22,906 nucleotides of DNA from Coptodactyla brooksi (lineage: Eukaryota > Arthropoda > Insecta > Coleoptera > Scarabaeidae): assembly GCA_033557675.1 (NCBI GenBank), contig JAWQRM010000420.1, forward strand, positions 1 through 22,906, in the 5' to 3' direction. The position numbers and the translations under genes were made by a program. Below are positions 17,930 to 22,906 of the stretch, piece after piece. How positions within the stretch are numbered: position 1 is the stretch's first letter; the number at the start of each line of letters is the position of its first letter. The notes under the pieces were generated by a model. It did no database searches. It worked only from the letters and a program-made list of their open reading frames with translations, and was not told the origin of the DNA.

Positions 17930-19490
17930 CAGGGTGTCACCGAAAGGCTCTGCCAAACTTTTTGTCTGCCAAAAAATCCCCTGCTTTAAAGACTTTTGAA
18001 AATAGGGAAAAGGAAAACAAGAAACATTGAGCCCATAATGAGCAAGGCGAAACACGCTGTGTCAAATTTTCATATCAATCTATAGTGGTCCATGTCGAAA
18101 GTGGTCTTTATGACACGTAAATATATTCTATGTTATGTAAAAATAAGCTTGGTCCCTATCTAGTTGTAAAATAATGCTGCTGTTCTCTACCTGCTTTATG
18201 TTAGGGCCACTTTATGTCTAAAAACCCAGGATCTTTAAATATTTTTATTTCTTCCTCTGCTGATGGTTGTAAGTACAATGCTATCTATGTTGATTGGTGA
18301 ATTGTGTCCAGTCACGACCTGCTGTCTGACCCATAACACCTGGGTGTATAAGAAAACTTTTGACAGTAATAGTTTTGATGTACATACACTGGTTCTGTCC
18401 TATGAGCGATGATTTTTGTTGCACCCATAATGAACCAGTTTTGGAGAATCAGCAATGGAAACAAAGAAGATTGTCTTGAACTTGAACAAGATCCTGTTGT
18501 TAAACAAAGCAGAAACCATTGTCTTTCGCTGGATGCAAAACAAATTGTAAAAAATATTTTTAATGGTTTGAAAGAAAAGGATTACTCGAACTCTGTTAAC
18601 GACATTTTAGAAAGGAATAATCGATTGTATGTTAACAACTAGTTTTCCACAGCCAAAATTTTCATTGAAAAATTAATTGGAATCGGCGTTGAAGTGAATT
18701 ACTCTGGGGAAACCTTTAGACAAAATCTACAAAGTATAGGTTTTCCCTCCAAGATCCACGAGCTTGAAAAAGATGAGACTTCCAGGTTGAAAAAGATAAG
18801 ATGGGATTACATCACACAAATAAGGGAATATTGGCAAGAAGAGCGCTACATTGAGTATTTAGATGAAACATGGTACGATAATCACGATGAAGTTAAAAAG
18901 GGGTTATCAGATGAAACTAGCAACTGCTGCTTAAATGTTTCAACATCAGGAGGCAAGTGCACTATTATTTTGTATGCTGGTGGAAATAATGGTTCATAGG
19001 GGCCTTCTTGTGTCTGCAAAATAAACAAAATATTGTTCAGTTAATTATCACTGCAATATGGATTCTGCGTTCTTTGAAACACAGTTTCAGCAGCAGTTAC
19101 TACCGGCTACTCTGCCCAAATCGATAACTGTCATGGACAACGCCAGTTATCATTGAAAACAAGTGTGCACAAAATGCAAAAAATAATACAAGTCCTATCC
19201 TAGCAATGAAAAGGGATTTGTTAAAAAATTGGATGTTCCTACTTGTTACTGGGTGGGAAAAATGCCAAGAAAAGGACAACAGGATGTGTTCCACCTACCA
19301 CACTATTACTGTGGTTTAAATACTGTGAGTTGGTATGCAGTTCTCTGTAAGGTGCAATTAAAAAGAATAATGTTTCGTCCTAATTAAGCAGCAGTGTCGC
19401 AGATCTAACAAAAAATGAAGTACCCGATATAACTAGTAGAGTTTTAGAAAAGCTGTATAAAGCATGTTATTAATGTAAAAAGCTTCTATG
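17930..19490 (+). mobile_element. Decayed DDE (IS630-like) DNA transposon
   Basis: The presumed left end is tacagggtgtcaccgaaagg (17928 on), a typical CAGGGTGTC-type transposon terminus. The broken transposase follows at 18409-19470. No matching inverted right end could be found before the next repeat, so the right border is approximate. Confidence 0.5.
18409..19470 (+). pseudogene. DDE-superfamily endonuclease (transposase), broken
   Basis: The N-terminal part (LDAKQIVKNIFNGLKEKDYS) ends at a TAG at 18640. The same reading resumes with NYSGETFRQNLQSIGFPSKI, a helix-turn-helix, then RLKKIRWDYITQIREYWQEE and the first catalytic motif YIEYLDETWYDNHDEVKKG, and a strand like CTIILYAGGNNGS before another stop. 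Further on FFETQFQQQLLP and ITVMDNASYH give the second catalytic Asp. The third site, normally LPPYHCELNPIE, reads LPHYYCGLNTVS, so the acidic residue is lost. This is an insect multi-copy transposase family; the copy is dead. Family placement within IS630/Tc1-mariner is by resemblance. Confidence 0.75.
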
Positions 19491-19599
19491 TTTCTCCATA
19501 GTCCCAAGAATTTATTATTCAAGTATTCAAGAACTGCAGAAGTTGTGGGAAAGAAGGAAATATTCAAAACAGATTTGAACGCTGTAGCTTTCAACGTCA

Positions 19600-20062
19600 T
19601 TTTTTGGATCAAGACAATTTTGACTAAATACTGAAGAACATCATGACTTACACCTATTAAATGTTTTCGAAATCATCAAATCGGACAGTATTAAGTTCAT
19701 TCATAAAACTGTTAATAACCAATCACAAGTAAATCCGCCAACATTATACCAGAACAAATCAACACTTCCACTTCCAATCAACCCTGCCGGCTGCATGCAA
19801 TATGCAGAGAAGGAAGATTATCCACCAAGGACTGATTTGGTATAATGAACTCCCAGATGGGCTCAAGTAGCAAAGCAAGAACAACCTATTTTCTAGTCAA
19901 CTTAGGGACCTGATTTTCAGCTGCAAATTGTATTTTTTTTTTGTATTTACATCCCTTTTTTTTGTATATACATTTGTTTCTTTTTGTAACAGGCATATAT
20001 TTTTATATTTATGCCTGATATGGATTGTGTAATCTTTTTGGAACAGTAAACAAATAAAAAAA
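19600..20062 (+). mobile_element. Possible 3' end of a non-LTR retrotransposon
   Basis: Two plus-strand frames resemble the C-terminal end of LINE reverse transcriptase proteins: LHLLNVFEIIKSDSIKFIHK followed by a frameshift to RRKIIHQGLIWYNELPDGLK, like the common 'YKGxKLWNxLPxxLK' ending. The 3' flank is T-rich, contains an 8-bp-stem hairpin (CAGGCATA at 19990-19997 with TATGCCTG at 20010-20017) and ends caaataaaaaaatcgc, similar to short LINE tails. No RT catalytic motif is present, so the call is tentative. Confidence 0.4.
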
Positions 20063-20360
20063 TCGCAATATTTGGATGTCACGAATCTGTCTTTGCTCTT
20101 TGAATCATTACTTAAGTATCATCCTGCACGCAAGTTGACTACGTCAGTTGGGAAGAGGAATATTTGGTGTACTTTTCAATAATGAATCCATGACCTGTAC
20201 GCCATAGAAAAGCTCCCATCGTTTGATAAAATTTATGTTTATTGCTGTCCTGAAACTTTTCAATGGTAGAGACGCTAAAGCAAAATAAGACATGCCTTCC
20301 AAGCGAAATGAAGAAAACCAGAAACAAAGAAGAGAATTCGTCAACGTTTGGGTTCATTGA
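20063..20360. other. Unassigned Imp intron stretch
   Basis: Two overlapping minus-strand open frames of 66-72 codons lack any recognisable domain. Nothing else is seen. Confidence 0.35.
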
Positions 20361-20812
20361 AGATGGTAGCGCTTTTGACTAGAGAATGCAAGATTGCTGG
20401 GTCGATTCTTTGTGCCGGCAATTTTTTATTTTTTTTTTATTTATTCTTTACCTACATTAATAACAACATTCAATCAATAATTTATAATTTATTTGTTTTT
20501 GATTAAGAAAACATTTTATAATGTTGAAATAAAATAAATAGAGATTTACTTGAACTCTATTGATAAGGAATAAATAAATAAATACAAATCTTTGTTACAC
20601 TTACATTGCCTTATTCATTTTCTTCTGTAACATTATACATTGTTTTATTCAAGTAAACTTTTATTTGTTATTTCAACATTATAAAATGTTTTCTTAATTA
20701 ATAAATTAGACAAATTATAAATTATTGATTGAAAGTTATTATTAAGATAGGTAAAGATAAATAAAAAAATCGACCCAACAATCTTGCACTCTCCGACCAA
20801 AAGTCTACCACT
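20361..20812. repeat. 450-bp inverted pair of tRNA-like repeats (fold-back)
   Basis: The arms 20361-20554 and 20648-20812 are imperfect reverse complements around a 93-base loop. Each outer end carries a tRNA-like head: ggtagcgcttttgactagag, then gcaagattgctgggtcgatt, with A-box-like and B-box-like words; the right arm on the minus strand reads ggtagacttttggtcggaga and gcaagattgttgggtcgatt. AT-rich tails with shared words (aatcaataatttataattt; aaaacattttataatgttga) face inward. It is either two SINE-like copies inserted tail to tail or a true fold-back element. Confidence 0.75.
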
Positions 20813-21169
20813 GGTCTACTGGGGCATCTGTAAAACAAGAGAAAAGAACTACACGAGGCAAGCCATGACATTTTAAACGCTATTTTTTCAAAAACAAAAG
20901 AGCATTCATTGCATTCTAATAATTTGCATAAATACTTGTCTCCTAAGTATTCACAACTTCACAAAATTGTATTAAATTCAGCGACAGGCATACCTCGGTT
21001 TTCCCTTGTAAGATTATTAATTACAATTTTTCTGATCATTATGGACAAAGCATTTTTGTGCCTAAAGATAATAGAAGGTGTACTGAGTATACAGTTAAGA
21101 CGATATGATGAATGTATCGAGGTGGTTGTTTTTACAGTAACTTTATCATATGTTTTAATGTGTGTTTTC
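20813..21169. other. Imp intron, no clear feature
   Basis: An open frame at 20909-21232 runs into the LINE fragment in another frame and has no recognisable domain. It could be decayed 5' sequence of the same LINE, but I cannot show this. Confidence 0.35.
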
Positions 21170-22060
21170 CAAGGTGCAAAGTTATTATTAGGGAGCGGGA
21201 TTGTGGCATTGTTTGGTTCAATAAAGAGGTGAGAAGGTTTAGATCAATTTATAATGTAACATGCGCCTTATATGATAGGTACAAAACAGGTAATCTGCTA
21301 ATTTTGAAAAAGCAAACACGTCAGCAATATAGGAAGGCAATTGTCTGTGTTAAGATCAAAGCATCAAGTACATTTATTGAAAGCTCTAGCAACAAACCCA
21401 AAGCAAGGTGGACTGGAACTAATAGCACAAGAGGCGATCTAAAAAAAAAACACAATTTGAATCCAAGTGATAAATAGGTAGTTTGTGGAGCTTTCGGGAA
21501 GGATAATTAGTCAACTGCTTGCATTGGCACATATACCGCTCGATCTTTGCGGGATTGGTGCTCAGGTGGACGCAAAGTTCTCACTTCCCAATGTATCGGA
21601 AGTTGAGATTCGTGATACAATGCGAAATCTAAAAAGTGCTTCTTCAAGAGATATTTTTGCTATTTCATCAAATTTTATTAAGAAAGATTTAAGTTTACAT
21701 GTCGAGCCTCTCACCAAGTTCCAAAATTTGCTAGCTCCAAGTTTCCCAGTCTATTAAAACAGACTCGAGTTATACACGTATTCAAGGGAGGAGATACAGA
21801 AGAGTTAAATAATTATCGTCCAATTCGTATTTTGCTATTGTTTTCCAAAGTATATGAGCGTGCTATATGTATTATAGTTTTAACACATGCAGAAAAAATC
21901 AAACTGCTTTTTCCAAACCAACTTGGTTTTCGTTTTCCAGGGCACTGCTGATGCCCTGGTGAGGTTTATCAACGTGTCTCTGAATGCTTTTGGTAGTCAG
22001 TAGGGGTGACTACTGTGTTGCTCTGTTTCTGGACCTTTCCAGAACGCTTGATTGTATCTT
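21170..22060 (+). mobile_element. Jockey-like non-LTR retrotransposon fragment (reverse transcriptase)
   Basis: Successive frames carry the linker and fingers region of a LINE reverse transcriptase: WFNKEVRRFRSIYNVTCALY, a Lys/Arg-rich helix, FSLPNVSEVEIRDTMRNLKS with SSRDI, TRVIHVFKGGDTEELNNYRP (the N-Y-R-P-I RT motif), LLFSKVYERA, FPNQLGF, ADALVRFINVSLNAF, and the start of the catalytic A motif (LDLS-like) near 22030. It then stops: the palm with the (F/Y)xDD box is absent because piggyBac sequence takes over. Several stops and shifts make it inactive. Clade assignment (jockey/I-like) is by motif style only. Confidence 0.75.
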
Positions 22061-22066
22061 TGATTG

Positions 22067-22877
22067 TGTTTGATTTTGATGAAATCTTTACTAAATAAGA
22101 GATACTGTTTAACAATTAACAATTTATATAGTTCTATTGAATTGACTGATTTACTTACATCGCATCATACTGATACTTACGGGACTATGAGATCAAATGG
22201 AAGATGTTTGCCCAAGAATATAAAAAATTCCAAAAAAGTTCATTCATAATATATATAAAGGCTTATAGGAGACAAAGAATAATGGTAATGAGATGGAAAG
22301 ACAAGCACGATATCTGCTTTCTTTCAACTATCCATGGCACAGATACGGTGGAAATAGAAAAAAAGGGATAATAGGCTAATGAAACCCAAAATGGGTATTG
22401 ATTATAATTTTACAATGGGAGGTGTTGATCAAATCGATCAACAGCTTTCCAACTACTCATTACCTAGAAAACGCGGAAAAAAATTCATCAATTTTTTTTC
22501 ATTCTTTGGAACAGGCTCTTTGGAATTCTTATGTGTTGTATGCAAAAACTGGAGGTTCTATGACACATTTGGAGTTTGGCATAAAACTCTTAGAAGGATA
22601 CGTAGAGAATTATCATTCGTTGGATTTTTCTTCTAAAGGTGGGCGCCCTAGTAAAACTCCAAATCCAATGCGACTGACAGAACGTCACTTTTTGAAAACA
22701 ATTCCGATAACTGAAAGTAACAGTAGACGTACAAACAGATGTGTAGTTTGCTGTTCCAAGCGAGATGACTCAGGAAAACGTATCCGAAGGGAGGATTGTT
22801 ACTGGTGCCCCAATTGTGAAGTTGGTCTCTGTTTGGAGCCGTGTTTCGAAATTTACCACACAAAATCAATTTATTGA
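22067..22877 (+). pseudogene. piggyBac transposase, C-terminal half, broken
   Basis: This matches the C-terminal half of a piggyBac-family (DDE_Tnp_1_7) transposase. KSLLNKRYCLTINNLYSSIE covers the second catalytic site, where the family's D-N-(F/W) reads N-N-L, so the Asp is lost. It continues with LTSHHTDTYGTMRSN, MVMRWKDKHDICFLSTIHG, GIDYNFTMGGVDQIDQQLSN (third catalytic Asp kept), EQALWNSYVLYAKTGG, and a C-terminal Cys-rich zinc domain (CVVCC...CYWCPNCEVGLCLEPCFEIYH) ending TGA at 22875. Frameshifts fall in an A run near 22365 and a T run near 22492, and there are stops near 22247. The first catalytic Asp region and N-terminus are missing. The 3' end of the element lies beyond the window. 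Confidence 0.85.
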
Positions 22878-22906
22878 TATTTTTTGTGTAATAATCATCC
22901 TAATTT

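Noticed and set aside
20361..20440. Functional tRNA gene
   Set aside because: A- and B-box-like words occur, but the cloverleaf does not close and the same sequence is mirrored at 20750-20812.

Overview
The window is AT-rich animal nuclear DNA, most likely from an insect (possibly a hemipteran or another hemimetabolous insect; the order cannot be fixed from sequence alone). The reasons are spliced exons with GT/AG borders, metazoan gene families, and a transposon load typical of arthropods (IS630/Tc1-mariner relics, hAT, piggyBac, non-LTR retrotransposons, tRNA-derived SINE-like repeats). There are no bacterial operons, CRISPR arrays or intact RNA genes.

Three host genes are each caught in part. 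(1) 1594-2263 (+) is the last coding exon of the U2 snRNP-associated SURP protein (U2SURP/SR140), with a poly(A) signal at 2301. (2) 4145-4344 (-) is the first coding exon of an SLC5-family sodium-coupled solute transporter. Its remaining exons must lie to the left, so its first intron has to span the U2SURP exon on the other strand. (3) 14786-9728 (-) is the 3' part of Imp, the insect IGF2 mRNA-binding protein: one exon with KH3, one with most of KH4, then after a 4.3-kb intron a last exon with the end of KH4 and a short Gln-rich tail. Its 3' UTR runs leftwards from 9727 and carries a let-7 8-mer seed match. The RRM and KH1-KH2 exons are not in the window, so the sequence right of 14786 is read as a very large Imp intron.

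The two Imp introns are crowded with decayed mobile DNA. The 4.3-kb intron holds a nested SINE-like palindrome (10076-10284), a diverged unclassified duplication (10451-10914), an internally deleted hAT with matching terminal repeats and an 8-bp target duplication (11170-12531), and a broken IS630/Tc1-mariner-like transposase (13085-14003). The upstream intron holds a deleted relative of that transposase sharing the same ~190-bp downstream block, a 400-bp inverted-repeat element with a CAACC minisatellite core, a MITE-like element, another DDE transposase relic, a non-LTR 3' end, a 450-bp inverted pair of tRNA-like repeats, and a jockey-like reverse transcriptase fragment joined to the C-terminal half of a piggyBac transposase. 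Another transposase relic and a 154-bp direct repeat lie at the left edge.

I see no new defence or metabolic system. The most informative points are the let-7 sites downstream of Imp, the overlapping layout of the U2SURP and SLC5 genes, the clean hAT boundaries, the shared block beside the two mariner-like relics, and the two long hairpin-forming inverted repeats in Imp introns.
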